Position numbers and translations under genes: made by a program
Shown: positions 23,639-32,433 of the stretch, piece after piece
How the letters are laid out: each line of letters starts with the position of its first letter
Numbering within the stretch: the stretch's first letter is position 1
Notes under the pieces: generated by a model
Database searches by the model: none
What the model saw: the letters and a program-made list of their open reading frames with translations, nothing else
Told to the model about the DNA's origin: nothing
DNA from: Bacillota bacterium
GTDB taxonomy: Bacteria > Bacillota > Clostridia > Lachnospirales > Lachnospiraceae
NCBI GenBank assembly: GCA_029779695.1
Contig: JAKPAB010000036.1
Span: forward strand, 1 to 36,385
DNA: 36,385 bases
Direction: 5' to 3'

Positions 23639-24901
23639 ATGCGTGACGAGACCTTATGCCTAAGAGCAGGTTATACACCGAAAAATGGAGAACCAGGTAC
23701 TGTTCCCATAGTTCAGAGTACTACTTATGTGTACGATTCAACCGAAGAAATAGCATCAGTTTTTGACGAACCAACAAAGAGTCTGATATATTCCAGATTT
23801 GGCAATCCAACCGTTATGGCTGTTGAGGAAAAGATCAATGCCTTAGAGGGTGGTGTAGGAGCGATGTGCACTACATCCGGTCAGGCAGCCACTATGATGT
23901 CATTACTTAACATTTTATCGGCAGGGGACAGCTTTATCGCTTCAACTGAGATCTATGGTGGGAGTATCAATCTGTTTTCAGTTACGCTTAAACGTTTTGG
24001 TATTGAATGTATATATACGACCAAGGACATGACCGACGATGAGATCAATGCTCTTTTTAAACCTAATACAAGGGCTTTTTTCGGAGAGACCATTGCCAAT
24101 CCTGCTCTTACGGTTTTTGACATAGATAGATATGCCAATATTGCTCATGAGCATGGAGTACCTCTTATCATAGACAATACCTTTGCAACGCCTGTTCTAT
24201 GTAAACCATTTGAATTCGGCGCAGATATCGTGGTTCATTCTACAACAAAATATATGGATGGACATGCTGTACAAAATGGCGGAGTGATCGTAGATAGTGG
24301 TAATTTTAATTGGAAAAACGGTAGATTTCCTGAACTGACAGAACCGGATGAGTCCTATCATGGGATCTCATACACTGAGACTTATGGCAGAGCCGCATAT
24401 ATTATCAAGGCTAGAATGCAGCTTATGAGAGATTTTGGCTGTTATCCGGCAGCACATTCAGCTTTTCTTCTTAATATGGGACTAGAGACCTTAGCAGTCC
24501 GTATGAAGAGATACTGTGAAAATGCAGAAATTGCTGCAAAATATTTTGCATCGGAACCCAAAGTTTTAAGTGTTACATATCCAGGACTTCCAGGTGATTC
24601 GAATTATGATCTTTCCAGAAAGTACCTAAAAGGCGCATCCGGAGTCATCAGCTTTGTTATAAAAGGCGGAAAAGAAGCGGCTATGAAGTGGATGAACAGT
24701 CTAAAAATGTGCTCCAATGAAGTGCATGTTGCGGATATAAGGACTTGTGTACTTCATCCTGCATCAGAGACACACAGACAGCTTACAGATGAACAGCTTA
24801 TGGAAGCCGGGATAGAACCGGGCATGATCAGGTTCTCAGTAGGGCTGGAAAATATCGAGGACATATTGAATGACGTTAAGCAGGCTTTTAATAGTATATG
24901 A
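23639..24901 (+). CDS. metY: O-acetylhomoserine sulfhydrylase
   Basis: A PLP enzyme of the Cys/Met metabolism family that makes homocysteine from O-acetylhomoserine and sulphide, or methionine with methanethiol. At 420 residues it has the length of MetY, longer than cystathionine enzymes. YSRFGNPT (51-58) contacts PLP phosphate, D179 (IIDNTF) holds the pyridine nitrogen and K204 (HSTTKYMDGH) forms the Schiff base. The insert with FPELTEPDESYHG (about 235-247) is typical of MetY. Methionine gamma-lyase is the main alternative. AAAAGGAG precedes the ATG by about 6 bases, after the purine-rich leader. The stop overlaps the MATE transporter start. Confidence 0.88.
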   Translation: MRDETLCLRAGYTPKNGEPGTVPIVQSTTYVYDSTEEIASVFDEPTKSLIYSRFGNPTVMAVEEKINALEGGVGAMCTTSGQAATMMSLLNILSAGDSFIASTEIYGGSINLFSVTLKRFGIECIYTTKDMTDDEINALFKPNTRAFFGETIANPALTVFDIDRYANIAHEHGVPLIIDNTFATPVLCKPFEFGADIVVHSTTKYMDGHAVQNGGVIVDSGNFNWKNGRFPELTEPDESYHGISYTETYGRAAYIIKARMQLMRDFGCYPAAHSAFLLNMGLETLAVRMKRYCENAEIAAKYFASEPKVLSVTYPGLPGDSNYDLSRKYLKGASGVISFVIKGGKEAAMKWMNSLKMCSNEVHVADIRTCVLHPASETHRQLTDEQLMEAGIEPGMIRFSVGLENIEDILNDVKQAFNSI

Positions 24902-26223
24902 CAATTGAGAGAGTAAAAATCGATTCACAATTAAAGAGATTTGTGTATCAGAATGTTCTGGCGATGGTGGGATTATCAGCTTATGTTCTTGCCGATACAT
25001 TTTTCATATCTGTAGTTGGTGGTACCAACGGAATCACAGCACTTAATCTATGCCTTCCGGCCTATAACATCATGAATGCTATTGCGGCAATGATCGGAAT
25101 AGGCCATGCAACACTGTATTCTATATACAGAGCAGAAGAGCGGGAAGGCTATGAAAAGCTGTTTTTTAATGCCATTGCATTTGAACTGATATGCAGTGTT
25201 TTTTTTGTGCTTATCGGAATATTCGGTTCTGAAGCGATTTTACGATTAGAAGGTGCGGATAAGGCTATTATCGATATCGGTAAGCCATATCTCACGGTGG
25301 CATTTTGTTTTGGACCTATGTTTATGACACAATATGCATGTAACAGTTTTGTAAGAAATGATGGCGATTCTGAAATTGCTATGGCATCAACGCTTTTTAG
25401 CAGTTTATTCAATATAATATTTGATTATATTTTGGTCTTTCCTTGCGGTCTGGGAGTATTTGGTGCAGCTCTGGCTACGGGGCTTTCTCCTATTGTAGGG
25501 ATCAGCATATGCTGTATACATTTTTTTGGTAAAAGAAATAATCATATCCGTCTGATCCCGGGAAAACTCGATTTTAAGACTTTATTTAGAGGTTGCAAGC
25601 TGGGAACAGCAGCCTTTGTAGCGGAGATATCAGGTGGGATCACAATAATTGCGTTTAATTATTCAATTATGGCTATTGCAGGTAATATAGGGGTGGCAGC
25701 CTATGGAGTAATTGCTAATATTGCAATTGTGGCCAGCGCCATTTTTAATGGAGTGTCTACAGGACTTCAGCCATTGGCCAGTGAAGCTTATGGTAGAGGC
25801 GATAAGATCAGGAAGAAACTTCTCTTGGAACAATCGATCATGATAGGGATAACACTTGCAGTGATCCAGATTGTTTTAGTGTTTATATTTGCTCCGGCTC
25901 TTGTTTCGATATTTAATAGTGCTGGATCAAAGGAACTGGCAAGAATGTCAGAACCAGGACTAAGGATTTATTTTGTCGGGTTTATTTTTGCAGCATTAAA
26001 TATGATAAGGGCATCATATTTCAGTGCTACAGGAAGAGCCAAGGAATCCAGCCTGATCGCGATCTTGCGAGGTCTGATCCTCATAGTTCTATTTGCACTT
26101 ATTCTTCCGCGGTTAATAGGAATGACAGGAGTGTGGCTTGCATTTGGAGCCGCTGAGCTTACGACATATATAATAACGGCACATTTCAAAGCGGATGAGA
26201 AACCGGAACTAATGGAAGAGTAG
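24898..26223 (+). CDS. MATE-family efflux transporter
   Basis: A 441-residue membrane protein with about twelve hydrophobic segments in two similar halves, as in MATE (NorM/DinF/MepA-like) multidrug or metabolite antiporters. Conserved features include LADTFFISVVGGTNGI near residues 31-46 and an Asn/Asp-containing VRNDGDSEIAMA near 152-163. ATG 24898 overlaps the metY stop by four bases (ATGA), and no ribosome binding site stands in front of it, so its translation depends on metY. Coupling to a sulphur-amino-acid enzyme suggests export of a related compound, an inference. Confidence 0.9.
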   Translation: MTIERVKIDSQLKRFVYQNVLAMVGLSAYVLADTFFISVVGGTNGITALNLCLPAYNIMNAIAAMIGIGHATLYSIYRAEEREGYEKLFFNAIAFELICSVFFVLIGIFGSEAILRLEGADKAIIDIGKPYLTVAFCFGPMFMTQYACNSFVRNDGDSEIAMASTLFSSLFNIIFDYILVFPCGLGVFGAALATGLSPIVGISICCIHFFGKRNNHIRLIPGKLDFKTLFRGCKLGTAAFVAEISGGITIIAFNYSIMAIAGNIGVAAYGVIANIAIVASAIFNGVSTGLQPLASEAYGRGDKIRKKLLLEQSIMIGITLAVIQIVLVFIFAPALVSIFNSAGSKELARMSEPGLRIYFVGFIFAALNMIRASYFSATGRAKESSLIAILRGLILIVLFALILPRLIGMTGVWLAFGAAELTTYIITAHFKADEKPELMEE

Positions 26224-26262
26224 AAAATTGTTTATAATCAATACATAATTAGGTACAATACT

Positions 26263-26290
26263 TTGACAGTTACAGTAATAAAAGTTTAAT
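26263..26290 (+). promoter_or_regulatory. Promoter of the cyclophilin gene
   Basis: TTGACA (26263-26268), 16 bases, TTTAAT (26285-26290). The start would be near 26297, giving a leader of under 20 bases before ATG 26315. Confidence 0.5.
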
Positions 26291-26314
26291 TAAAAAGATA
26301 TGAGAGGAATTACA

Positions 26315-26839
26315 ATGCAGAATCCTATAGTTACAATTAAGATGACAGATGGTTCAGTTATGAAGGCTGAGCTATACCCGGAGATCGCTCCTAATACAGT
26401 TAACAACTTTATCTCACTTATCAAGTCAGGATATTATGATGGGATCATTTTCCATAGAGTTATCAAGGGATTTATGCTTCAGGGTGGAGATCCTACCGGA
26501 ACAGGGATGGGCGGTCCTGGATATTCTATAAAGGGAGAGTTCTCATCCAATGGATTTAAAAATGATCTAAAACATACAGCAGGGGTTTTATCTATGGCAA
26601 GAACAATGGATCCGGATTCTGCCGGTTCACAGTTTTTTGTTATGCACAATAATGCACGCCATCTAGATGGGGAATATGCAGGATTTGGTAAGATACTCGA
26701 GGGAATGGAAATAGTAGATAAAATAGCATCAACAGAAACTGATTGGAGCGATCGCCCTGTAAATGAGCAGAAGATCGAGATAATGACAGTTGAGACATTT
26801 GGTGTGGATTATCCGGAGCCTGAAAAGATTTCGGAGTAA
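26315..26839 (+). CDS. Peptidyl-prolyl cis-trans isomerase, cyclophilin type
   Basis: It speeds cis-trans isomerisation of X-Pro bonds; cytoplasmic, with no signal peptide. The 174-residue protein carries the cyclophilin core FHRVIKGFMLQGGDPTGTGMGG (about 47-68), which holds the catalytic Arg, then LSMARTMDPDSAGSQFFV and HLDGEYAGFGKILEGM. A Trp at DWSDRP replaces nothing essential. I start at ATG 26315 with AGAGGA 6 bases upstream; an earlier in-frame ATG at 26300 overlaps that site. It is a single-gene unit. Confidence 0.95.
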   Translation: MQNPIVTIKMTDGSVMKAELYPEIAPNTVNNFISLIKSGYYDGIIFHRVIKGFMLQGGDPTGTGMGGPGYSIKGEFSSNGFKNDLKHTAGVLSMARTMDPDSAGSQFFVMHNNARHLDGEYAGFGKILEGMEIVDKIASTETDWSDRPVNEQKIEIMTVETFGVDYPEPEKISE

Positions 26840-26863
26840 TGTATTAATAATTATTTGTTTCAT

Positions 26864-26880
26864 TTAAGAAAATGTTAAGA
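26864..26880 (+). promoter_or_regulatory. TTAAGA direct repeat, candidate response-regulator box
   Basis: TTAAGA at 26864-26869 and 26875-26880 are exactly 11 bp apart, one helical turn, the usual spacing of half-sites bound by OmpR/PhoB-family dimers. It lies about 95 bases upstream of an OmpR-family gene, so autoregulation is plausible. Confidence 0.4.
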
Positions 26881-26884
26881 TTTA

Positions 26885-26951
26885 TATCAGCTTGTTAATA
26901 AGATTCTCTGATTACAATTAGTACTGCGAATGGGAGAAAGGCAAGCTGATA
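26885..26951 (+). repeat. Perfect 10-bp inverted repeat upstream of the response-regulator gene
   Basis: TATCAGCTTG (26885-26894) and CAAGCTGATA (26942-26951) are exact reverse complements 47 bases apart. The right arm ends just before the ribosome binding site (AAGGA, 26965-26969). A possible -10 TACAAT (26913-26918) lies between the arms. Confidence 0.5.
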
Positions 26952-26970
26952 ATAGTGAACCGGGAAGGAA

Positions 26971-27663
26971 ATGAGTTTGAAAATACTGGTATGCGATGAC
27001 GACAGGGAGATTGCAAGAGCAATAGAGATATACCTAAAGAATGCAGGCTATGATACATGTCAGGCCAATGATGGTATACAGGCTATTGAAATGCTGGGAA
27101 AAGAGGACATCCAGTTGGTGATCATGGACATCATGATGCCTAAAATGGATGGAATCGAAGCAACCAGAAGGATAAGACAAGAAAAAAACATCCCTATTAT
27201 CATGCTTACAGCAAAGTCAGAGGACTATGATCTAGTCAATGGCCTCGATGCAGGGGCAGATGATTATATCACCAAGCCATTTAATTCCGTGGAACTGGTA
27301 GCAAGAGTCAAGGCACTTCTCAGGAGATATACTACACTAGGAAGTATGCCGGCTAAGATCCAGGGCGAGATCAAGGTAGGCGGGATAGTGCTTGACACAG
27401 ACAGAAAAAACGTAATGGTAGATGGTGAGGAAGTGATTTTTACACCCAAAGAGTACGGGGTACTTGAATGTCTGATGATGCATCCAGGAAGAGTATTTTC
27501 TATGGAACAGATATATGAGACAGTTTGGAATGAACCTGCCTATAACCCAGAGAACACAGTAGCTGTCCATATCCGTCACATTCGCGAAAAAATAGAAATA
27601 GATCCGAAGAATCCGAGATACCTCAAGGTTGTATGGGGAATCGGATATAAGATCGAAGAGTGA
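26971..27663 (+). CDS. OmpR-family response regulator
   Basis: A 230-residue two-component DNA-binding regulator. The receiver domain (1-120) has the acidic pair D10/D11, phosphoacceptor D53 (IMDIMMP), T80 and K102 (ITKPF). The C-terminal winged-helix domain (about 130-230) has FTPKEYGVLECLMMHPGRVF and the recognition helix region VAVHIRHIREKIE. The AAGGA ribosome binding site is close to the ATG. The partner kinase gene begins 45 bases downstream. Target genes are unknown; the group is often tied to cell-envelope stress or antibiotic response. Confidence 0.93.
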   Translation: MSLKILVCDDDREIARAIEIYLKNAGYDTCQANDGIQAIEMLGKEDIQLVIMDIMMPKMDGIEATRRIRQEKNIPIIMLTAKSEDYDLVNGLDAGADDYITKPFNSVELVARVKALLRRYTTLGSMPAKIQGEIKVGGIVLDTDRKNVMVDGEEVIFTPKEYGVLECLMMHPGRVFSMEQIYETVWNEPAYNPENTVAVHIRHIREKIEIDPKNPRYLKVVWGIGYKIEE

Positions 27664-27708
27664 TTTTTGTAGCCGGTATTTTTATAAAAAGCTGGCCGGA
27701 GGAATGTG

Positions 27709-29691
27709 ATGGAAGAAAAAAAAGTTGAGATTAGTCTTAACCCTAGTAAAAAAGTAATTAACATATTATCAGGACTACTCTTTGTCCTCAGCTGTACAGG
27801 AGCGGCTGTGTTCGGCTCTGCCGCAATAGTTACACAACGATTGACGAACACATCGGATATCTACTATTGGTATTCGGATTCTGACAAATTAAAGGGCATG
27901 AAGAGCGAAATACATGCTATTGCCACAAATTATAATCTTGAAGCCAATTTTCGAACAGCAATGGAGATAACAATTATCTGCATAATGGCTGCGGTTGTAT
28001 TTGCCATTATATCTATTATATTTACAAGTAAGAAAAAAGAATTGTCTTGGTATGACAGAATATATTCTGATGTTCAGCTATGTGCTGGAATACTGGCAGG
28101 ATTTGCATCTTTGCCTACTGTTATGGCATTAGTATCAGGAATCGGATATGGAATGTTTGGCGGTGTTATATCAGCATATGAAAAGATAGTAGCGCTGCAT
28201 GGAATTCATGTAGATTACGATTTCCTGATCGGATATGGATCAGATATCAGGGATGTTATAGACCCTGTTTTCGTAGCGGGGCTCGGAATCTTCATGGCTT
28301 TTATGATCTCATTATATGAACTTCATATAATAAAGAGTCTTACAGTAAAGATAAAGAATGGATCTTTTTTAAAGAGAACCCTTTTAGGATATGCCATCAC
28401 TGTATTTCAGAATGCTTTTCGCAAAAAAAGCAAGAGAAAGTCAAAGTGGATCGGACTTTCATTTGCTCTTCTGATCGGCTCATTTTTAGTTATAATGATG
28501 GGAATATCTTCTCATTCAGGACTTTTAATATTCATTTTGGCAGTTTTGTGGGGAGCGGCAATTGTAATTTTCGAATCGAAGTTTTTCGATAGATATACGG
28601 AGATAAGAAACGGGATCAAGAGGCTTGCAAGTGGTGATATCAATACCAGGATCAGAAGAACCAATGACAATAGTGAGCTGGATGAATTATCAGGAGACAT
28701 TAATGATATTTCGGAAGCTGTTAAAAACGCAGTAGAAAAAGAAGTTAAAAACGAGAGAATGAAGTCTGCTCTTATATCAAATGTCTCTCATGATCTTAAG
28801 ACACCTCTTACTTCTATGGTATCGTATATCGATCTTATGAAAAAAGAGGGGCTGAATAGTGAAAATGCTCCAGAATATCTCAGGATCCTGGATGAGAAAA
28901 CAAACAGGTTAAAAGATCTGACACTTGATCTGTTTGATGCTGCTAAGGCAGCCAGTGGAGATCTTCCGGTGGAGCTCCAGATGATCGATCTTGGTTCCAT
29001 AGTGAATCAGGAGGCTGCGGAGTTCCAGGATGTTCTGGAAGAGAAGAATATCGAGCTTGTAATAAACGAGCAGGAACCTCACATAATGGCAATGGCTGAT
29101 GGAAGACATCTGTCGAGAGTCCTGGATAATCTTTTAAATAATATTAAGAAGTATGGCATGGAAAACAGCAGAGCCTATATCGACATTACATGTGACAGGA
29201 TAATCAATACTCGTAACAGTAATGAAGATGCTGTAAAATCCTATAATAGTAATAAAAATGTCACAAAATTCTATAGCAGTAATGAAAATACAGAAAATCC
29301 TGACAATGGAAGTGATGATACTGGTAGATATGATTCGGCTTCTGGTTACAATAGTCAAGAGCCAGGGATGCAATGGGAGAAGGCAGCAGTATATAGGACA
29401 ACGACAACAAACCAGAATAATATTTATGAAGAGCCATCTTTTACAGAAAAGGATGAGATCAGAAAAACAAAAATAACTATTAAAAATGTTTCTCGAGACA
29501 GACTTAATATATCATCAGATGAACTGATTGAGCGTTTCGCCAGGGGCGATTCTTCCAGAAATACAGAGGGAAGCGGTTTAGGACTTGCAATAGCTAGAGA
29601 CCTGGCAAATCTAATGGGTGGTAAGTTTGACATAATAATTGATGGAGATCTTTTCAAGGCCGAAATTGAACTGCCTTCTCCGGAAAAGTAA
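27709..29691 (+). CDS. Membrane sensor histidine kinase with repeat insertion in the ATPase domain
   Basis: The 660-residue partner of the preceding regulator. Hydrophobic segments lie near 20-42, 85-107, 122-150, 185-208, 247-265 and 270-288; a HAMP-like linker runs to about 345. HisKA has H361 (NVSHDLKTPLTS). The ATPase domain has an N-box around N474-N478 (VLDNLLNNIKKYG) and a G2 box GSGLGLA (621-627); the usual DxGxG is replaced, which I believe is common in this clostridial group. An insertion at about 499-584, rich in Asn, Ser and Asp, contains 10-residue repeats. I start at ATG 27709 with GGAGG 6 bases upstream; an in-frame GTG lies one codon earlier. Confidence 0.9.
   Translation: MEEKKVEISLNPSKKVINILSGLLFVLSCTGAAVFGSAAIVTQRLTNTSDIYYWYSDSDKLKGMKSEIHAIATNYNLEANFRTAMEITIICIMAAVVFAIISIIFTSKKKELSWYDRIYSDVQLCAGILAGFASLPTVMALVSGIGYGMFGGVISAYEKIVALHGIHVDYDFLIGYGSDIRDVIDPVFVAGLGIFMAFMISLYELHIIKSLTVKIKNGSFLKRTLLGYAITVFQNAFRKKSKRKSKWIGLSFALLIGSFLVIMMGISSHSGLLIFILAVLWGAAIVIFESKFFDRYTEIRNGIKRLASGDINTRIRRTNDNSELDELSGDINDISEAVKNAVEKEVKNERMKSALISNVSHDLKTPLTSMVSYIDLMKKEGLNSENAPEYLRILDEKTNRLKDLTLDLFDAAKAASGDLPVELQMIDLGSIVNQEAAEFQDVLEEKNIELVINEQEPHIMAMADGRHLSRVLDNLLNNIKKYGMENSRAYIDITCDRIINTRNSNEDAVKSYNSNKNVTKFYSSNENTENPDNGSDDTGRYDSASGYNSQEPGMQWEKAAVYRTTTTNQNNIYEEPSFTEKDEIRKTKITIKNVSRDRLNISSDELIERFARGDSSRNTEGSGLGLAIARDLANLMGGKFDIIIDGDLFKAEIELPSPEK
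29218..29307 (+). repeat. 30-bp tandem repeat in the histidine kinase gene
   Basis: Three units of exactly 30 bases (29218, 29248, 29278), each starting AGTAAT, encode SNEDAVKSYN, SNKNVTKFYS and SNENTENPDN; a fainter fourth follows. The period keeps the frame. They have diverged, so this is an old expansion. Confidence 0.75.
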
Positions 29692-29696
29692 AATAG

Positions 29697-29729
29697 ACAG
29701 GTAGAACTTGAAAAAGTTCTGCCTGTTTT
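29697..29729 (+). terminator. Terminator after the histidine kinase gene
   Basis: ACAGG-T-AGAACTT pairs with AAGTTCT-G-CCTGT (29697-29726) around a short GAAA-type loop, followed by a short T-run. Confidence 0.85.
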
Positions 29730-29767
29730 ACGCATTTATAATTTATAAAGGAAATTAAGAATATATT

Positions 29768-30247
29768 ATGAAAATCACAATTCTATGTGTAGGAAAACTA
29801 AAGGAATCATATTTCCGGGATGGCGTGGCAGAATACAAAAAAAGACTGTCAAAATATGCAGATGTTAATATTGTGGAGGTTGCTGATGAAAAAACCTCTG
29901 AAAATTCTTCTGATAGGGAAATAGCTGCTGTTCAGGATAAAGAAGGCAAGAGAATTATGTCACATATCAAGGACAAGGATCTCTGCGTATCTCTGGCAAT
30001 TAAAGGCAAGATGTATGATTCTGTGGAATTCTCTGAAAAAATTGCAAACTGGTTGGAAGAGGGTGGCAGCCATGTTGTATTTATAGTCGGAGGATCTCTT
30101 GGACTAAGTGAGGAAGTACTTAAGAGGTGTAGATATTCTATCAGTTTTTCCAAAATGACATTTCCACATCAACTCATGAGAGTTATATTGCTAGAACAGA
30201 TATACAGAGGGTTTCGCATAATGAATAATGAACCATATCATAAATAG
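29768..30247 (+). CDS. rlmH: 23S rRNA pseudouridine-1915 N3-methyltransferase
   Basis: A SPOUT methyltransferase that modifies pseudouridine 1915 in helix 69 of 23S rRNA. The 159-residue length is exactly that of the family. Landmarks are MKITILCVGKLKE at the start, the SAM-binding knot VFIVGGSLGLSEEV (about 104-117) and the C-terminal FPHQLMRVILLEQIYRGFRIMNNEPYHK-type tail, which is almost invariant in RlmH. The ribosome binding site (AAGGAAATTAAGAA) is modest. It is a single gene between terminators. Confidence 0.97.
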   Translation: MKITILCVGKLKESYFRDGVAEYKKRLSKYADVNIVEVADEKTSENSSDREIAAVQDKEGKRIMSHIKDKDLCVSLAIKGKMYDSVEFSEKIANWLEEGGSHVVFIVGGSLGLSEEVLKRCRYSISFSKMTFPHQLMRVILLEQIYRGFRIMNNEPYHK

Positions 30248-30329
30248 AGACTGATCTGAAACTATTAATATCGGGTCATTGCTTATAGATGACAAGATTG
30301 ATTTTGATTTTTGCTTTATTTTTTAAGGT

Positions 30330-30360
30330 TGACTTAAGCTTAATATCATACTCTGACTTA
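30330..30360 (+). repeat. Short direct repeat upstream of the CotH-family gene
   Basis: TGACTTA occurs at 30330-30336 and 30354-30360, 24 bases apart, in the 195-base gap after rlmH. A TATAAT is at 30389-30394 without a good -35. A weak regulatory candidate only. Confidence 0.2.
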
Positions 30361-30442
30361 TATGAAAATATGGATATCGGATATTTTTTATAATTCTGAT
30401 ATACCTGACATTTGATTAGACAGAGTAAAAGGAGCTTAATGT

Positions 30443-32215
30443 ATGAAAAAATTTATGGCATTGTTGCTTTCTGCGGCCATGCTTTTGAGCGGATGTGGAA
30501 TTTTAAAAAGTAATAAAGGCAGTGAAACAGCGGCAACATCAGGCATTAGCACGAAATATGCATCAAAACTTTTTGACACCAGTTATGTACATAAGATCAA
30601 TATTAAGATCAATGCTTCCGACTGGTCAGATCTATTAAAAAATCCAACCAAGAAAACCAAGTATAAGGCTGATGTAACAATTGATGGTGAGACGGTAGAT
30701 AAGGTCTCTTTTTCGACTAAGGGCAATACTAGTCTGTCGTCAATCGCTTCTTCGGATTCATCCGATAAATATTCTTTCAAAATCAATTTTGGAAAATATA
30801 TTGATGATCAGACATATTATGGATTAAACAAACTTAATCTAAATAATATATATGCTGATGCCACATATATGAAGGATTATATCAGCTATCAGATATCTCA
30901 AAAGGCGGGTGTAGATTCTCCTCTGACAAGTTTTATCCAGGTAACGGTAAACGGCAAGGCACAAGGGTTGTATCTCGCGCTTGAAGATGTATCTGAGTCT
31001 TTTCTGGCTAGGACGAACGGTGGTAATGGAGAACTATACAAGCCGGAAACTCAACAATTAAATAATGTTGGGAATACAAATAGCAAAAAGAATGAAACCA
31101 AACAAAGTGGAATGACACCACCGGATCAGAATAGTTCCAGTAATAATCAGATGTCACCACCAAGTGGAGGATTCAAGGACGGAGATTCTGTCAAGTCGGG
31201 AAACAATGGAAATGGCAAGATGGGATTCGGCTCTGAAGATAAGGGAGCATCGCTTAAATATACAGATGACAAAATAGACAGTTATTCGGATATATTTAAC
31301 AATGCTGAAACCGATTCTTCAAAAAAGAATGAAAAAACAGTAATAGCGTCTCTCAAGGGACTAAGTGAGTACTTGGGAGATACCAGCAGTACAGATCTGG
31401 ATAAATATGTGGATACGTCTTCTGTGATCAAGTATTTTGCAGCACATAATTTTGTTATGAATTACGATAGTTATACAGGCAGTATGCTCCACAATTATTA
31501 TCTCTATGAAAAAAATGGCAAATTATCTATGGTACCATGGGATTATAATCTTGCATTTGGTGCGTTCCAGGGTGGTGGCGGAATGGGCGGTGGACGCCCA
31601 GGAGACAATAAGACCCAGACCGGAACTACAAATAATACAGCAAAACAGGATCAGTCCGGAATTACAAATAATACAGCAAAACAGGATCAGTCCGGAACTA
31701 CAAATAATACAGCCAAACAGGATCAGTCCGGAATTACAAATAATAGAGCCAAACAGACCCAGTCAGGGAATTCCCAAGGCTTGAATGCAACACAAATTGT
31801 CAATTATGGAATAGATACACGACTAAGTGGCGCAGAAGGATCAGATAGACCAATGTGGTCTTGGATCACATCAAATGATAAATATTTGCAAGAATATCAT
31901 GAAACTTATAATAAACTTTTGAAAACATATTTTGAATCAGGAGATTTTGAAAAAGAAGTGGACAGAGTTGCAAAAATGATAAGACCTTATGTGGAAAAGG
32001 ATACTTATGCGGAATACACTGTTTCTCAATTTGATACAGCTGTAAAAACGCTTAAATCATTCTGTACAAAGAGGGCAGAATCCATTAGGAAACAGTTAGA
32101 TGGAACTCTTTCGACAGATACTTCTAAGCAGAATGACAGCACCAGAGTAGATGCGTCTGATATCAATATTCAGTCTATGGGATCTCAAGGACGTGACAAG
32201 AAAGAGCAGAAATAA
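30443..32215 (+). CDS. CotH-kinase-family lipoprotein with low-complexity insertions
   Basis: A 590-residue surface lipoprotein: signal ends in lipobox LLSGC (C18). The CotH domain is split by two insertions. Conserved CotH pieces are STKGNTS (91-97), NLNNIYADATYMKDYI (about 132-147), LALEDVSE (178-185, putative E181) and VPWDYNLAFG (364-373, metal-type D367). CotH enzymes are atypical protein kinases that phosphorylate secreted proteins; activity here is inferred. Insert 1 (about 202-270) is Asn/Ser/Lys-rich; insert 2 (about 376-450) begins Gly-rich and contains four 12-residue repeats. AAAAGGAG precedes the ATG by about 9 bases. A terminator follows. Confidence 0.88.
   Translation: MKKFMALLLSAAMLLSGCGILKSNKGSETAATSGISTKYASKLFDTSYVHKINIKINASDWSDLLKNPTKKTKYKADVTIDGETVDKVSFSTKGNTSLSSIASSDSSDKYSFKINFGKYIDDQTYYGLNKLNLNNIYADATYMKDYISYQISQKAGVDSPLTSFIQVTVNGKAQGLYLALEDVSESFLARTNGGNGELYKPETQQLNNVGNTNSKKNETKQSGMTPPDQNSSSNNQMSPPSGGFKDGDSVKSGNNGNGKMGFGSEDKGASLKYTDDKIDSYSDIFNNAETDSSKKNEKTVIASLKGLSEYLGDTSSTDLDKYVDTSSVIKYFAAHNFVMNYDSYTGSMLHNYYLYEKNGKLSMVPWDYNLAFGAFQGGGGMGGGRPGDNKTQTGTTNNTAKQDQSGITNNTAKQDQSGTTNNTAKQDQSGITNNRAKQTQSGNSQGLNATQIVNYGIDTRLSGAEGSDRPMWSWITSNDKYLQEYHETYNKLLKTYFESGDFEKEVDRVAKMIRPYVEKDTYAEYTVSQFDTAVKTLKSFCTKRAESIRKQLDGTLSTDTSKQNDSTRVDASDINIQSMGSQGRDKKEQK
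31621..31764 (+). repeat. Four tandem 36-bp repeats in the CotH-family gene
   Basis: Units start at 31621, 31657, 31693 and 31729. The first three differ at only a few bases; the fourth is more diverged. Each encodes 12 residues around TTNNTAKQDQSG. The length is a multiple of three, so gain or loss of units changes protein length without breaking the frame. Low divergence suggests recent expansion. Confidence 0.93.
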
Positions 32216-32299
32216 TTATTAAAATTACTAAATGTTTAGCGGATTTTGGGTACTTTCAATAAAAGTGTCCTATACATAAAAAATAATAAGTGGAAAAAG

Positions 32300-32342
32300 T
32301 GGTTTCGTGGTCTTATAATTAAGAGGCTCGAAACCATTTTTT
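32300..32342 (+). terminator. Terminator after the CotH-family gene
   Basis: TGGTTTCG (32300-32307) pairs with CGAAACCA (32329-32336), with an inner TCTT/AAGA stem, then T6. Confidence 0.9.
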
Positions 32343-32433
32343 GAAATATAATAAGGGTAGTTGACGAGGTTCAAAAAATGAATCATATGCAGTTGGAATA
32401 TAAGTATGGGCCATTACAGAAGGGATTAAAGTT

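Noticed and set aside
23400-23678. Minus-strand Phe/Ile/Ser-rich frame over the metY leader
   Set aside because: It is the complement of a purine-rich low-complexity tract and has no coding features.
31621-31764. CRISPR array
   Set aside because: The 36-bp units are directly adjacent with no spacers, lie in frame inside a coding sequence, and no cas genes are present.
31506-31784. Alternative-frame ORF over the CotH repeats
   Set aside because: It is open only because the 36-bp repeat has no stop in that frame; it has no start signals and the main frame has a recognisable domain.
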